From: Bacteroides sp. | Lineage (GTDB): Bacteria > Bacteroidota > Bacteroidia > Bacteroidales > Bacteroidaceae | Direction of reading: 5' to 3' | Assembly (NCBI GenBank): GCA_019416685.1 | Contig: DXWV01000105.1 | Location: forward strand, 1-56,561 | DNA length: 56,561 bases | Shown here: positions 26,111-34,903 of the stretch, piece after piece | Layout of the letters: the number at the start of each line of letters is the position of its first letter | How positions within the stretch are numbered: position 1 is the first letter of the stretch | Notes under the pieces: model-generated | Told to the model about the DNA's origin: nothing | The model's database searches: none | The model's input: the letters and a program-made list of their open reading frames with translations, nothing else | Position numbers and translations under genes: made by a program

Positions 26111-26144
26111 ATATGTGTGTGCAGTGTGCTTGAATTTTTATCTG

Positions 26145-26152
26145 TATCTTTG
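26145..26152 (+). promoter_or_regulatory. Promoter -7 element of coaX
   Basis: TATCTTTG is a perfect match to the Bacteroides -7 consensus TAnnTTTG and lies 22 bases before the GTG start at 26175. No convincing -33 element was found. Its presence argues against translation from upstream in-frame ATGs. Confidence 0.65.
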
Positions 26153-26174
26153 CACGCTCAAAACGATAAATACG

Positions 26175-26906
26175 GTGAATTTAATTATCGATATAGGAAA
26201 TACGGTAGCTAAAGTGGCACTCTTTGAGGGGGCTACAATGGTAAATGTTGTCTATGATTCTAATGAGTCGCTGGATTGTCTGGAGCGTATTTGTACTGAA
26301 TATCCGATTGACAGAGGTATTGTTGCAACTGTCATTAATCTGAATGAGCGTGTTTCCGGACAAATAAGTAAGCTTTCTATACCTCTACTTTGGCTGGATA
26401 AAGATACTCCGCTTCCGGTAATCAATTTATACGAAACACCTGAGACACTGGGTTATGACCGGATGGCTGCTGTAGTGGCTGCCAATGAACAATTTCCGGG
26501 AAGGGATATTTTGGTAATTGATGCGGGGACTTGTATCACTTACGAATTTATTGATTCTCAGGGACAATACCATGGTGGGAATATCTCTCCGGGGCTACAG
26601 ATGCGTTTTAAAGCACTTCATCAGTTTACGGGACGTTTACCGTTAGTTGCTCCACAAGGATGTACGCCGGCTTTGGGGAAGGATACAGAGACTGCTATGC
26701 GTGCCGGAGTGTGGAAAGGCATCGAATATGAAATATCAGGTTATATTACGGCTATGAAACATAAATATCCTGAAGTTTTGGTTTTTTTAACGGGCGGAGA
26801 TGATTTTTCTTTTGATACGAACGTAAAAAGTGTCATCTTTGCAGATAGATTTTTAGTGTTGAAAGGATTAAATAGAATTTTAAACTATAATAATGGTAGG
26901 ATTTAA
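26175..26906 (+). CDS. coaX: Type III pantothenate kinase
   Basis: A 243-aa ASKHA-fold kinase that phosphorylates pantothenate, the first step of CoA synthesis. Motifs are LIIDIGNTVAKVALFEG at the N-terminus (phosphate 1, catalytic Asp6), GYDRMAAVVAA, LVIDAGTCITYEFID and GGNISPGLQMRFKALH. The start is GTG 26175. The frame is open back to 26058, but the extra 39 residues are not family-like, and a terminator and promoter lie within that stretch. The next gene begins 14 bases before the coaX stop. Confidence 0.92.
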   Translation: MNLIIDIGNTVAKVALFEGATMVNVVYDSNESLDCLERICTEYPIDRGIVATVINLNERVSGQISKLSIPLLWLDKDTPLPVINLYETPETLGYDRMAAVVAANEQFPGRDILVIDAGTCITYEFIDSQGQYHGGNISPGLQMRFKALHQFTGRLPLVAPQGCTPALGKDTETAMRAGVWKGIEYEISGYITAMKHKYPEVLVFLTGGDDFSFDTNVKSVIFADRFLVLKGLNRILNYNNGRI

Positions 26907-28155
26907 ACAGACACTTTGTGCGCTTTTGCTCACGACTTTTGCAGGAGTGGCAGTCGCTCAAAATAATACAAACTCTCCTTATACACGATATGGCTATGGC
27001 GATTTAGTCAATCAGAATTTCGGAAATAGTAAAGCAATGGGAGGGATTGCCTTTGGATTGCGTGATGGTTCACAAATTAATCCGTTGAATCCTGCTTCAT
27101 ACACGGCTATTGACTCACTGACATTCTTATTTGAAGGAGGAGTGAGTATGCAAAATGCTAATATCAGTGATGGCGCTTTGAAGTTGAATGTGAAAAATTC
27201 AAGCTTTGATTATATTGCTATGCAGTTTCGGTTGCATAGGAGATTGGCTATGAGTATCGGATTGTTGCCTTTCTCAAATGTAGGTTATAATGTGTCACAG
27301 GGATATTCGGAAACATCTGCCAGTCCGAGTTATACAAAGCAGTTGTTAGGTGACGGAGGTTTGCATCAGTTATATGCCGGTTTGGGTGTGAAGGTGCTTA
27401 ATAATTTATCTATTGGTGCGAATGTTTCTTATTTCTGGGGAGACATAACACGTACGTTGGCTATGGTGTATCCTTCATATACAAATGTAGACGGACAGAC
27501 AGTTTCGAACTCATATGTAGAAACAACAGGAATGTCAGTTCGTGATTATAAATTGGATTTTGGTATACAATATACCCAACCTATTGGAAAGAAGCATTTA
27601 GTAACATTGGGAGCTGTGTTTTCTCCGAAACACAATTTGAATAATGATACTTATGTGCAAACCAATACGAGTGTAATAACTACTAAAGATACGATTGCAA
27701 CATTCGGATTACCGAATAGTTTTGGAGCCGGTATTACTTATAAATATGATGACCGCCTGACGGTGGGAGTGGATTACAGCTTGCAAAAGTGGGGAGATGT
27801 GACTTATATGAATCAACCTAATGCATTTTGTGATCGTACAAAAATTTCGGTAGGTGCTGAATATTTGCCTTCGAAACTTGGAAAAACTTATTTTGGACAT
27901 GTGAAATATCGTTTAGGAGGTTATTATACTACTCCTTATTACAAAACAGAAGCTGGTGAAAGGGCTTCACGTGAGTATGGTGTTACAGCTGGTTTGGGGC
28001 TACCTATTCCACGCTCACGTTCTATCGTTAGTCTAACGGCGCAGTATGTGCGTGTAGAGGGTTTGCAGACTGGTATGTTGAATGAAAATATCTTGAGATT
28101 CAGCATTGGAATCACGTTTAATGAACGTTGGTTCTTCAAACGTAAGGTTGATTAA
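26893..28155 (+). CDS. Outer membrane beta-barrel protein
   Basis: A 420-aa secreted protein. A signal peptide (MVGFKQTLCALLLTTFAGVAVAQ) precedes a segment NSPYTRYGYGDLVNQNFGNSKAMGG, then many alternating aromatic strands typical of a porin-like barrel. The organisation resembles the FadL/OmpP1-related proteins of Bacteroidetes, but I cannot name a substrate. It overlaps coaX by 14 bp and begins a run of envelope genes with the TPR protein and lptC. The C-terminal strand ends FKRKVD, so it lacks the usual terminal Phe motif. Confidence 0.75.
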   Translation: MVGFKQTLCALLLTTFAGVAVAQNNTNSPYTRYGYGDLVNQNFGNSKAMGGIAFGLRDGSQINPLNPASYTAIDSLTFLFEGGVSMQNANISDGALKLNVKNSSFDYIAMQFRLHRRLAMSIGLLPFSNVGYNVSQGYSETSASPSYTKQLLGDGGLHQLYAGLGVKVLNNLSIGANVSYFWGDITRTLAMVYPSYTNVDGQTVSNSYVETTGMSVRDYKLDFGIQYTQPIGKKHLVTLGAVFSPKHNLNNDTYVQTNTSVITTKDTIATFGLPNSFGAGITYKYDDRLTVGVDYSLQKWGDVTYMNQPNAFCDRTKISVGAEYLPSKLGKTYFGHVKYRLGGYYTTPYYKTEAGERASREYGVTAGLGLPIPRSRSIVSLTAQYVRVEGLQTGMLNENILRFSIGITFNERWFFKRKVD

Positions 28156-28198
28156 TATTGAAATAGACTAATTATATAACAACTAAAATTTAGATACA

Positions 28199-29524
28199 AT
28201 GAAGATTAAAACGCTTGTGGCTGTGTTGTTCCTTTCGGCGGGTGCAACCTCTGTTGCGGCACAGAACGATAGCATCTGTATCCCCAACAGTAGTGTATCA
28301 CATGAAGCTGTGAAAGCAGGTAATTTTAAAGATGCCTATGCGCCGTGGAAAATAGTGTTGGAAACCTGTCCTACACTTCGCTATTATACTTTTAAGGACG
28401 GTTTTACAATTTTGGAGGGTTTGATGTCCAAAATGACTGATAGGAATAGTCCTGAATATAAGAAGTATTTTGATGATTTGATGCATACGCATGATGTGCG
28501 TATGAAGTATATTCCCGATTTCCAGACAAGAATGAAGGGAGTTCCTTCGGTAGAAGATGCATTGGGTGATAAGGCATTGGCCTACATTCAGTTTGCGCCA
28601 TCTCCGGATGTAAATCAGGCTTATGAATGGTTTAAACAGTCTCTTGAAGGAGCTAAAGCTGATGCTTCTCCTAATGTGATGCATTTCTTCCTGGATATGT
28701 CTTTGCAAAAGTTGAAAGCTGATCCTTCTCATAAAGAACAGTTTATTAAGGATTACTTACTTGACACTCAGTATACGGATGAAGCAATTGCTAAAACTGA
28801 GAAAGAGAACATTAAGGCTGCTTTGAGATCTGTTAGAGAAGGTCTGGATGCACAGTTCATAAATAGTGGAGCTGCTACTTGTGAGTCATTGCAAGAGATA
28901 TATGCTCCTAAAGTAGAAGCTAATCAGGGAAATCTGGAAGCTTTGAAAGAGGTAATTAAAGTGATGGCTATGATGGGCTGTAAAGATAGTGATGCATATC
29001 TTCAGGCATCTTTATATGCTTACAAACTGGAACCAAGTGCCGATGCTGCTATCGGTTGTGCTGCTATGGCATTCAAAAAAGGAGATATTGACGGTTCCGT
29101 TAAATTCTTCGATGAAGCAATATCTTATGAAACTGATAACGTAAAGAAAGCAGAATCTGCATATAAAGCTGCCAGTGTATTGGCATCAGCTAAGAAGATT
29201 TCGCAGGCAAGAAGTTATGCTCAGAAAGCTATCAGCTTCAATGAGAACTATGGTGCTCCTTATATCCTGATTGCTCAGCTATATGCTGGTAATTATAAAT
29301 GGAATGACGAACCGGCATTGAATAAATGTACTTTCTTTGCTGCCATTGATAAATTGCAAAGAGCGAAAGCAGTAGATCCAAGTGTGGCTGAAGAAGCTAA
29401 TAAGTTGATTTCTTCATACTCTGCTTATACTCCGGAAGCTAAAGACCTGTTCATGTTAGGTTATAAAGCTGGCGACCGTATCACAATTGGCGGATGGATC
29501 GGAGAGACTACAACGATCAGATAA
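28199..29524 (+). CDS. Secreted tetratricopeptide repeat protein
   Basis: A 441-aa protein with a signal peptide (cleavage likely after TSVAAQ) and helical repeats. The clearest TPR-like units lie at about residues 270-380 (SLYAYKLEPSADAAIGCAAM, FKKGDIDGSVKFFDEAI, KISQARSYAQKAI), ending in a Lys/Ala-rich helical region. It likely acts as a periplasmic scaffold, and its neighbours (outer membrane protein, lptC) suggest a role in envelope assembly. No enzymatic motif is seen. It lies 43 bp after the barrel protein and six before lptC, consistent with one operon. Confidence 0.78.
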   Translation: MKIKTLVAVLFLSAGATSVAAQNDSICIPNSSVSHEAVKAGNFKDAYAPWKIVLETCPTLRYYTFKDGFTILEGLMSKMTDRNSPEYKKYFDDLMHTHDVRMKYIPDFQTRMKGVPSVEDALGDKALAYIQFAPSPDVNQAYEWFKQSLEGAKADASPNVMHFFLDMSLQKLKADPSHKEQFIKDYLLDTQYTDEAIAKTEKENIKAALRSVREGLDAQFINSGAATCESLQEIYAPKVEANQGNLEALKEVIKVMAMMGCKDSDAYLQASLYAYKLEPSADAAIGCAAMAFKKGDIDGSVKFFDEAISYETDNVKKAESAYKAASVLASAKKISQARSYAQKAISFNENYGAPYILIAQLYAGNYKWNDEPALNKCTFFAAIDKLQRAKAVDPSVAEEANKLISSYSAYTPEAKDLFMLGYKAGDRITIGGWIGETTTIR

Positions 29525-29530
29525 TATAAT

Positions 29531-30148
29531 ATGTTACAAGAAAAAAGTAACTTTTTATTTAGTAAAAACATGAGCATAACAATTGTCCTGGGGGCAATTG
29601 TTATGCTTCTTTTATTTTCTTCCTGCGGAGGGAAGAAGAAAGAGCTTGGTGAGGCTATAACGGAACGGGATTCTTTGCCTTCGATGGCAACTTTAGGGGT
29701 TGTGACCTATATTTCGGATTCGGGTGTAACGCGTTATCGTATGGAGGCCGAGGAATGGTTGATGTATGATCGTAAAAGGCCTTCTTACTGGGCATTTGAA
29801 AAAGGTGTCTATCTTGAACAGTTTGATTCTTTATTTAATGTAGATGCCAGTATAAAAGCTGATACTGCTTATTTTTATGATAAGCAAAAACTTTGGAAGC
29901 TGATGGGAAATGTCGATATTAAAAACCGGAAGGGAGAACGGTTTAATACAGAACTGTTGTATTGGAATCAGGCTACCGAGAAGGTTTATTCGGACCGGTT
30001 TATACGTATAGAACAGCCCGATCGGATTATTACCGGATATGGTTTTGATTCTAATCAGCAAATGACCATCTATCAGATAAGAAATATGGGAGGTATTTTT
30101 TACGTAGATGAAGAAGAACAAAAAACACCAACGGACTCTGTTAGATAA
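29531..30148 (+). CDS. lptC: LPS transport periplasmic protein LptC
   Basis: A 205-aa LptC-family protein with the lipobox LLFSSC near the N-terminus, preceded by a hydrophobic segment. The beta-jellyroll core shows the LptC patterns (GVTRYRMEAEEWLMYDRKRP, WAFEKGVYLEQFD, LWKLMGNVDIKNRKGERFNT). LptC sits between the LptB2FG transporter and the periplasmic LptA bridge in LPS export. Two starts are possible: ATG 29531, or ATG 29570 giving MSITIVLGAIVMLLLFSSCGG with a more typical signal. I keep the longer frame but consider 29570 plausible. The next gene starts three bases on. Confidence 0.87.
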   Translation: MLQEKSNFLFSKNMSITIVLGAIVMLLLFSSCGGKKKELGEAITERDSLPSMATLGVVTYISDSGVTRYRMEAEEWLMYDRKRPSYWAFEKGVYLEQFDSLFNVDASIKADTAYFYDKQKLWKLMGNVDIKNRKGERFNTELLYWNQATEKVYSDRFIRIEQPDRIITGYGFDSNQQMTIYQIRNMGGIFYVDEEEQKTPTDSVR

Positions 30149-30150
30149 GT

Positions 30151-31407
30151 ATGAGTATTATTGTTTACCTTTTAATAACTATGGCTTTCTCAGCCTTCTT
30201 TTCGGGCATGGAGATTGCGTTCGTCTCTGTTGACAAGCTGCGTTTTGAACTTGAGCGAAAAGAGGGACTATCGTCAAGAATATTGTCTGTATTCTTCAAA
30301 AATCCGAATAATTTTATTTCTACGATGTTGGTTGGTAACAACATTGCATTGGTTATCTATGGTATTCTGATGGCACAGATTATTGGTGATAATTTGTTGT
30401 CCGGGTTTATCACTAATCACTTTTTGATGGTATTGGTGCAAACCATCATTTCAACATTAATTATTTTGGTGACAGGTGAGTTCCTGCCAAAGACATTATT
30501 TAAAATCAATCCTAACCTGGTATTGAATGTATGTGCCGTTCCTTTGTTTATCTGTTATATTATTCTTTATCCCATATCGAAACTTTCTTCCGGACTTTCC
30601 TATATGTTTTTGCGTCTTTTCGGAATGAAGATAAACAAGGAGGCATCAGCAAAGGCATTTGGTAAAGTTGATCTGGATTATTTTGTACAATCCGGCATTG
30701 ATAACGCAGATAATAGTGACGAACTGGATACCGAAGTGAAGATATTTCAGAATGCGCTTGATTTCTCAACTATAAAAATCCGGGATTGTATTGTGCCACG
30801 TACAGAGGTAGTGGCTGTTGATTTATCTACTTCACTTGAAGATTTAAAAAGTCGTTTTGTAGAATCCGGAATTTCAAAAATTATTGTTTACGACGGAAAT
30901 ATTGATAACGTAGTAGGGTATATCCATTCTTCAGAGATGTTTCGTAATCCTAAAGATTGGAGGGACAATGTAAAAGAGGTGCCTATTGTGCCTGAGACGA
31001 TGGCTGCTCACAAATTAATGAAACTTTTTATGCAGCAAAAGAAAACGATTGCTGTGGTAGTGGATGAGTTTGGAGGTACTGCCGGAATTGTTTCTCTGGA
31101 AGATCTGGTAGAGGAAATTTTTGGTGACATAGAAGATGAACATGATAATACATCGTATATCTGTAAGCAGATAGGAGAGGGGGAGTATGTGCTCTCCGGC
31201 CGTTTGGAAATTGAAAAAGTAAATGAAACTTTTGATCTTGATTTGCCGGAAGCGGATGACTATCTGACTATTGGTGGATTGATTCTGAGCCAGTATCAAA
31301 GCTTCCCGAAACTGCATGAAATAATTTCCGTAGGGTGTTATCAGTTTAAAATTATTAAGGTAACACCGACTAAAATTGAGCTTGTGCGGCTGAAAGTGAT
31401 GGAATAA
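30151..31407 (+). CDS. CNNM/CorC family transporter (HlyC/CorC type)
   Basis: A 418-aa membrane protein with the DUF21/CNNM transmembrane domain at about 1-160 (FFSGMEIAFVSVDKLRFELE, with the family Ser/Gly-rich first helix). A CBS pair follows at about 200-330 (IVPRTEVVAVDLS, VVVDEFGGTAGIVSLEDLVEEIFGDIEDE), then a C-terminal CorC/HlyC domain at about 340-415. Relatives transport or sense Mg2+ or Co2+; the old name hemolysin is misleading. It lies three bases after lptC and before a periplasmic chaperone, a gene order I recognise from other Bacteroidetes. Confidence 0.88.
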   Translation: MSIIVYLLITMAFSAFFSGMEIAFVSVDKLRFELERKEGLSSRILSVFFKNPNNFISTMLVGNNIALVIYGILMAQIIGDNLLSGFITNHFLMVLVQTIISTLIILVTGEFLPKTLFKINPNLVLNVCAVPLFICYIILYPISKLSSGLSYMFLRLFGMKINKEASAKAFGKVDLDYFVQSGIDNADNSDELDTEVKIFQNALDFSTIKIRDCIVPRTEVVAVDLSTSLEDLKSRFVESGISKIIVYDGNIDNVVGYIHSSEMFRNPKDWRDNVKEVPIVPETMAAHKLMKLFMQQKKTIAVVVDEFGGTAGIVSLEDLVEEIFGDIEDEHDNTSYICKQIGEGEYVLSGRLEIEKVNETFDLDLPEADDYLTIGGLILSQYQSFPKLHEIISVGCYQFKIIKVTPTKIELVRLKVME

Positions 31408-31462
31408 TGGTATAGACCTCCATTTTTTTTGCTAATAAATAGATGTATATTAGCATTTTTTG

Positions 31463-31470
31463 TATCTTCG
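31463..31470 (+). promoter_or_regulatory. Probable -7 element for the PpiD/SurA-like gene
   Basis: TATCTTCG differs from the Bacteroides -7 consensus by one base and lies 57 bp before the ATG. No clear -33 element. The 120-bp gap before this gene is otherwise empty. Confidence 0.45.
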
Positions 31471-31527
31471 TGCGCTAAAACAACTGAGACGAAAATAATA
31501 ATAAACAAATAAACTGTATTAATTAAA

Positions 31528-33666
31528 ATGGCAACATTACAAAACATTAGATCGAAAGGACCTTTATTGGTGATCGTTATTGGCTTGGCGTTGTTTGCTT
31601 TCATTGCGGGAGACGCATGGAAAGTCCTTCAGCCACACCAATCACATGACGTAGGAGAGGTGAACGGGGACGCACTTTCCGCTCAGGACTATCAGGCATT
31701 GGTAGAAGAATATACTGACGTAATCAAGTTCTCCAGCGGAACGAATTCGTTGAATGATGAGCAAACCAATCAGGTGAAAGATGAAGTATGGCGTACATAT
31801 GTAAATAATAAACTTCTTGAAAAAGAAGCAAAAAAATTAGGTCTTACAGTTTCAAAAGCTGAAATCCAGGCAATTATTGACGCAGGTGTTCATCCGCTTT
31901 TACAGCAGACTCCGTTTCGTAATCCGCAGACTGGTGCTTTTGATAAAGATATGCTGAAAAAATTCCTGGTAGATTATTCTAAAATGAATCAACCTCAAAT
32001 GCCGGCACAATACGTTGAATATTATAACTCAATGTATAAGTTCTGGTCATTTGTAGAAAAAAGTCTGATACAGAACCGTCTTGCTGAGAAATATCAGGCA
32101 TTGATCTCAAAATCACTGTTCTCTAATCCGGTAGAAGCACAGGATGCTTTTGATGCAAGAGTAAATCAGATGGATTTGTTGCTTGCTGCCGTTCCTTATT
32201 CTTCTATTGTTGATTCTACAATAACAGTGAAAGAGTCTGAGTTGAAAGATCTGTATAATAAGAAGAAAGAACAGTTCAAGCAGTATGTAGAAACCCGTGA
32301 CATTAAATACATCGATGTACAGGTAACTGCAAGTCCTGAAGACAGAGCTGCTATCGAAAAAGAAGTGGGCGAATATACTCAGCAGTTGGCAAATACTGAA
32401 AGTGAATATACTACTTTTATTCGTTCGACAGGTTCAGAAAAACCTTATGTTGATTTGTATTATAACAAAACTGCTTTCCCGAGAGATGTAGTAGCTCGTA
32501 TGGATTCTGCAGTTCTGAATAAAGTGTATGGTCCTTACTATAATGGTAGTGATAACACAATCAACTCTTTCAAAGTTATTGCTAAAACTGCAGCTGCCGA
32601 CTCTGTAGAGTTCCGTCAGATTCAAGTTGTAGCTGAAGATGCTGCAAAGACTAAAACATTGGCTGATAGTATCTATAATGCAATAAAAGGTGGTGCAAAC
32701 TTTGTTGATTTAGCAAAGAAATATGGTCAGACCGGAGAAGCAAACTGGGTTTCATCTGCCAATTATGAAAATGCGCAGATTGATGGTGATAATCTGAAAT
32801 TTATCTCAACTATTAATAATCTGGGTGTAAACGAAATGACCAATCTTCCTTTGGGACAGGCTAATGTTATTCTTCAGGTTACTAATAAGAAAGCCGTTAA
32901 GGATAAATATAAAGTGGCTGTTATTAAACGTACAGTGGACTTTAGCAAGGAAACTTATAGTAGAGCTTATAATGATTTCAGCCAGTTTATCGCAGCTAAT
33001 CCTTCTTTGGATAAAGTGGTGGCTAATGCTGAAGAAGCTGGTTATAGATTACTCGAAAGAAATGATCTGTATAGCTCTGAGCATGGAATTGGTGGAGTTA
33101 AGGGTACAAAAGAAGCTTTGAAGTGGGCTTTCGCAGCTAAGCCAGGTGAAGTTTCTGGTTTGTATGAATGTGGTGAGAGCGACAGAATGTTGGTGGTTGC
33201 ACTGGCTGGCATAACTCCTGAAGGTTACCGTTCTTTGAAACAGGTACAGGATCAGTTGAGAGCTGAAATAATAAAGGATAAGAAAGCCGAAAAGATCATG
33301 AATGATATGAAGGCTGTCAATGCGACTTCTTTTGATCAGTATAAGTCAATGGCTAACGCTGTGAGCGACTCTGTAAAACATGTAACTTTTGCGGCTCCTG
33401 CTTATATACCGGCTTTGCGTAGTAGTGAACCTTTAGTAGGTGCTTATGCTTCGGTTGCTGAGTTGAATAAGTTGAGTGCTCCGATTAAAGGTAATGCAGG
33501 AGTATTTGTATTGCAGATGTATGCTAAGGACAAGTTGAATGAAACATTTGATGTAAAAGCTGAAGAAGCTACATTGGAAAATATGCATGCACGCCTGGCG
33601 GGACGTTTGATGAACGATCTCTATCTGAAGGCTGAGGTGAAAGATACACGTTATCTGTTCTTCTAA
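31528..33666 (+). CDS. PpiD/SurA-like peptidyl-prolyl isomerase chaperone
   Basis: A 712-aa membrane-anchored periplasmic folding factor. A single N-terminal membrane helix (LLVIVIGLALFAFIAGDAW) is followed by a SurA N-like helical region (about 40-200, LLEKEAKKLGLTVSKAEIQ), a parvulin-type domain (about 350-460, FRQIQVVAEDAAKTKTLADS, FVDLAKKYGQTGEANW) and a second, more degenerate parvulin-like region. PpiD-like proteins help newly secreted outer membrane proteins leave the Sec channel. Whether the isomerase site is active is unclear. Confidence 0.88.
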   Translation: MATLQNIRSKGPLLVIVIGLALFAFIAGDAWKVLQPHQSHDVGEVNGDALSAQDYQALVEEYTDVIKFSSGTNSLNDEQTNQVKDEVWRTYVNNKLLEKEAKKLGLTVSKAEIQAIIDAGVHPLLQQTPFRNPQTGAFDKDMLKKFLVDYSKMNQPQMPAQYVEYYNSMYKFWSFVEKSLIQNRLAEKYQALISKSLFSNPVEAQDAFDARVNQMDLLLAAVPYSSIVDSTITVKESELKDLYNKKKEQFKQYVETRDIKYIDVQVTASPEDRAAIEKEVGEYTQQLANTESEYTTFIRSTGSEKPYVDLYYNKTAFPRDVVARMDSAVLNKVYGPYYNGSDNTINSFKVIAKTAAADSVEFRQIQVVAEDAAKTKTLADSIYNAIKGGANFVDLAKKYGQTGEANWVSSANYENAQIDGDNLKFISTINNLGVNEMTNLPLGQANVILQVTNKKAVKDKYKVAVIKRTVDFSKETYSRAYNDFSQFIAANPSLDKVVANAEEAGYRLLERNDLYSSEHGIGGVKGTKEALKWAFAAKPGEVSGLYECGESDRMLVVALAGITPEGYRSLKQVQDQLRAEIIKDKKAEKIMNDMKAVNATSFDQYKSMANAVSDSVKHVTFAAPAYIPALRSSEPLVGAYASVAELNKLSAPIKGNAGVFVLQMYAKDKLNETFDVKAEEATLENMHARLAGRLMNDLYLKAEVKDTRYLFF

Positions 33667-33688
33667 GAAGAACTGACTTATATATGAA

Positions 33689-33720
33689 AAGGCTGTTTCC
33701 GCATAGGGAACAGCCTTTTT
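33689..33720 (+). terminator. Terminator after the PpiD-like gene
   Basis: AAGGCTGTTTCC pairs with GGGAACAGCCTT (one G-T wobble) around a short loop, followed by a T run to 33720. It begins 23 bases after the stop codon. Confidence 0.85.
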
Positions 33721-33767
33721 ACGTTAACTTTTGGTGGTAGTCTGCTCTGAAATCAACTTTAATTCCT

Positions 33768-33775
33768 TACATTTG
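33768..33775 (+). promoter_or_regulatory. Promoter -7 element of rlmN
   Basis: TACATTTG matches the Bacteroides -7 consensus and lies 28 bp before the ATG, directly downstream of the terminator. The -33 region is weak. Confidence 0.6.
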
Positions 33776-33803
33776 CATAAATAAACATTGAATTGTACAG
33801 AAT

Positions 33804-34838
33804 ATGTCCAAATATCCTCTTTTAGGAATGACTCTTGATGAGTTGCAGTCGGTGGTGAGAGGCCTGGGAATGCCGAAGTTTGCTGCTAAGCAGATTGCAT
33901 CGTGGCTTTATGATAAAAAGGTAAACTCTATTGATGAGATGACAAATCTGTCATTGAAACACCGTGAAGCACTTGGGGCAGAATACGAAGTAGGAGGGGT
34001 GCCTCCTGTTGAGGCAATGCATTCGGTAGATGGGACTATTAAGTATCTTTTTCAGGTAGGTGAGAAGAACTTTGTAGAGGCAGTCTACATTCCTGATGAC
34101 GATCGTGCAACACTTTGTGTTTCTTCTCAGGTAGGTTGTAAGATGAATTGTAAGTTTTGTATGACTGGTAAGCAAGGTTTTACTACAAACCTGACTGCTA
34201 ATCAGATACTAAATCAGATCAGTTCATTGCCCGAGCGGGATAAGCTGACTAATGTTGTGTTGATGGGAATGGGCGAGCCTTTGGATAATCTGGATGAAGT
34301 GTTAAAGGTATTGGAAGTTTTAACTGCATCTTATGGTTATGGTTGGAGTCCTAAGCGAATAACACTTTCTTCTATCGGTTTGCGTAAAGGTTTGCAGCGT
34401 TTCATAGAGGAGAGTGATTGTCATCTGGCTATTAGTTTACATTCTCCGATTCCCTCGCAGCGTTTAGACTTAATGCCTGCAGAGCGTGCTTTTTCTATTA
34501 CTGAAATTGTAGATTTGTTAAAGAACTATGATTTTAGCAAACAACGCAGACTTTCATTTGAATATATTGTTTTTAAAGGCGTCAACGATTCGATGATATA
34601 CGCCAAAGAACTTGTGAAATTGCTCCGTGGGGTAGATTGTAGAATAAACCTGATTCGTTTTCATGCTATTCCGGGAGTAGATCTGGAAGGAACGGATATG
34701 GAGACAATGGTAACATTCCGTGATTATCTGACTTCACATGGTGTTTTTTCTACGATTCGTGCTTCGCGCGGTGAAGACATTTTTGCGGCTTGTGGTATGT
34801 TGTCTACTGCAAAGCGGGAGGGGAATAACAAGAATTAA
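33804..34838 (+). CDS. rlmN: 23S rRNA/tRNA adenine-C2 methyltransferase RlmN
   Basis: A 344-aa radical SAM methyltransferase. The cluster-binding cysteines are Cys112, Cys116 and Cys119 (VGCKMNCKFCMTGKQGF). The C-terminal resolving cysteine is Cys330 in DIFAACGML, and GMGEPLDN and LSSIGLRKG lie between. RlmN methylates A2503 of 23S rRNA and A37 of some tRNAs through a methyl-cysteine intermediate. All essential residues are present. It has its own promoter and is followed by a lipoprotein gene with a separate -7 element. Confidence 0.94.
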   Translation: MSKYPLLGMTLDELQSVVRGLGMPKFAAKQIASWLYDKKVNSIDEMTNLSLKHREALGAEYEVGGVPPVEAMHSVDGTIKYLFQVGEKNFVEAVYIPDDDRATLCVSSQVGCKMNCKFCMTGKQGFTTNLTANQILNQISSLPERDKLTNVVLMGMGEPLDNLDEVLKVLEVLTASYGYGWSPKRITLSSIGLRKGLQRFIEESDCHLAISLHSPIPSQRLDLMPAERAFSITEIVDLLKNYDFSKQRRLSFEYIVFKGVNDSMIYAKELVKLLRGVDCRINLIRFHAIPGVDLEGTDMETMVTFRDYLTSHGVFSTIRASRGEDIFAACGMLSTAKREGNNKN

Positions 34839-34881
34839 TATAAATTATTAACTTATCCGATGAAAATATACGAACTTATCG

Positions 34882-34889
34882 TAGTTTTG
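34882..34889 (+). promoter_or_regulatory. Promoter -7 element of the DUF4837 gene
   Basis: TAGTTTTG matches TAnnTTTG exactly and lies 14 bp before the first ATG of the lipoprotein gene. No convincing -33 element. The short distance slightly favours the second ATG (34913). Confidence 0.55.
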
Positions 34890-34903
34890 TAAAAACATTA
34901 AAA

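Noticed and set aside
26058..26174. N-terminal extension of coaX
   Set aside because: The stretch contains a terminator and a -7 promoter element, and the added residues do not fit type III pantothenate kinases.
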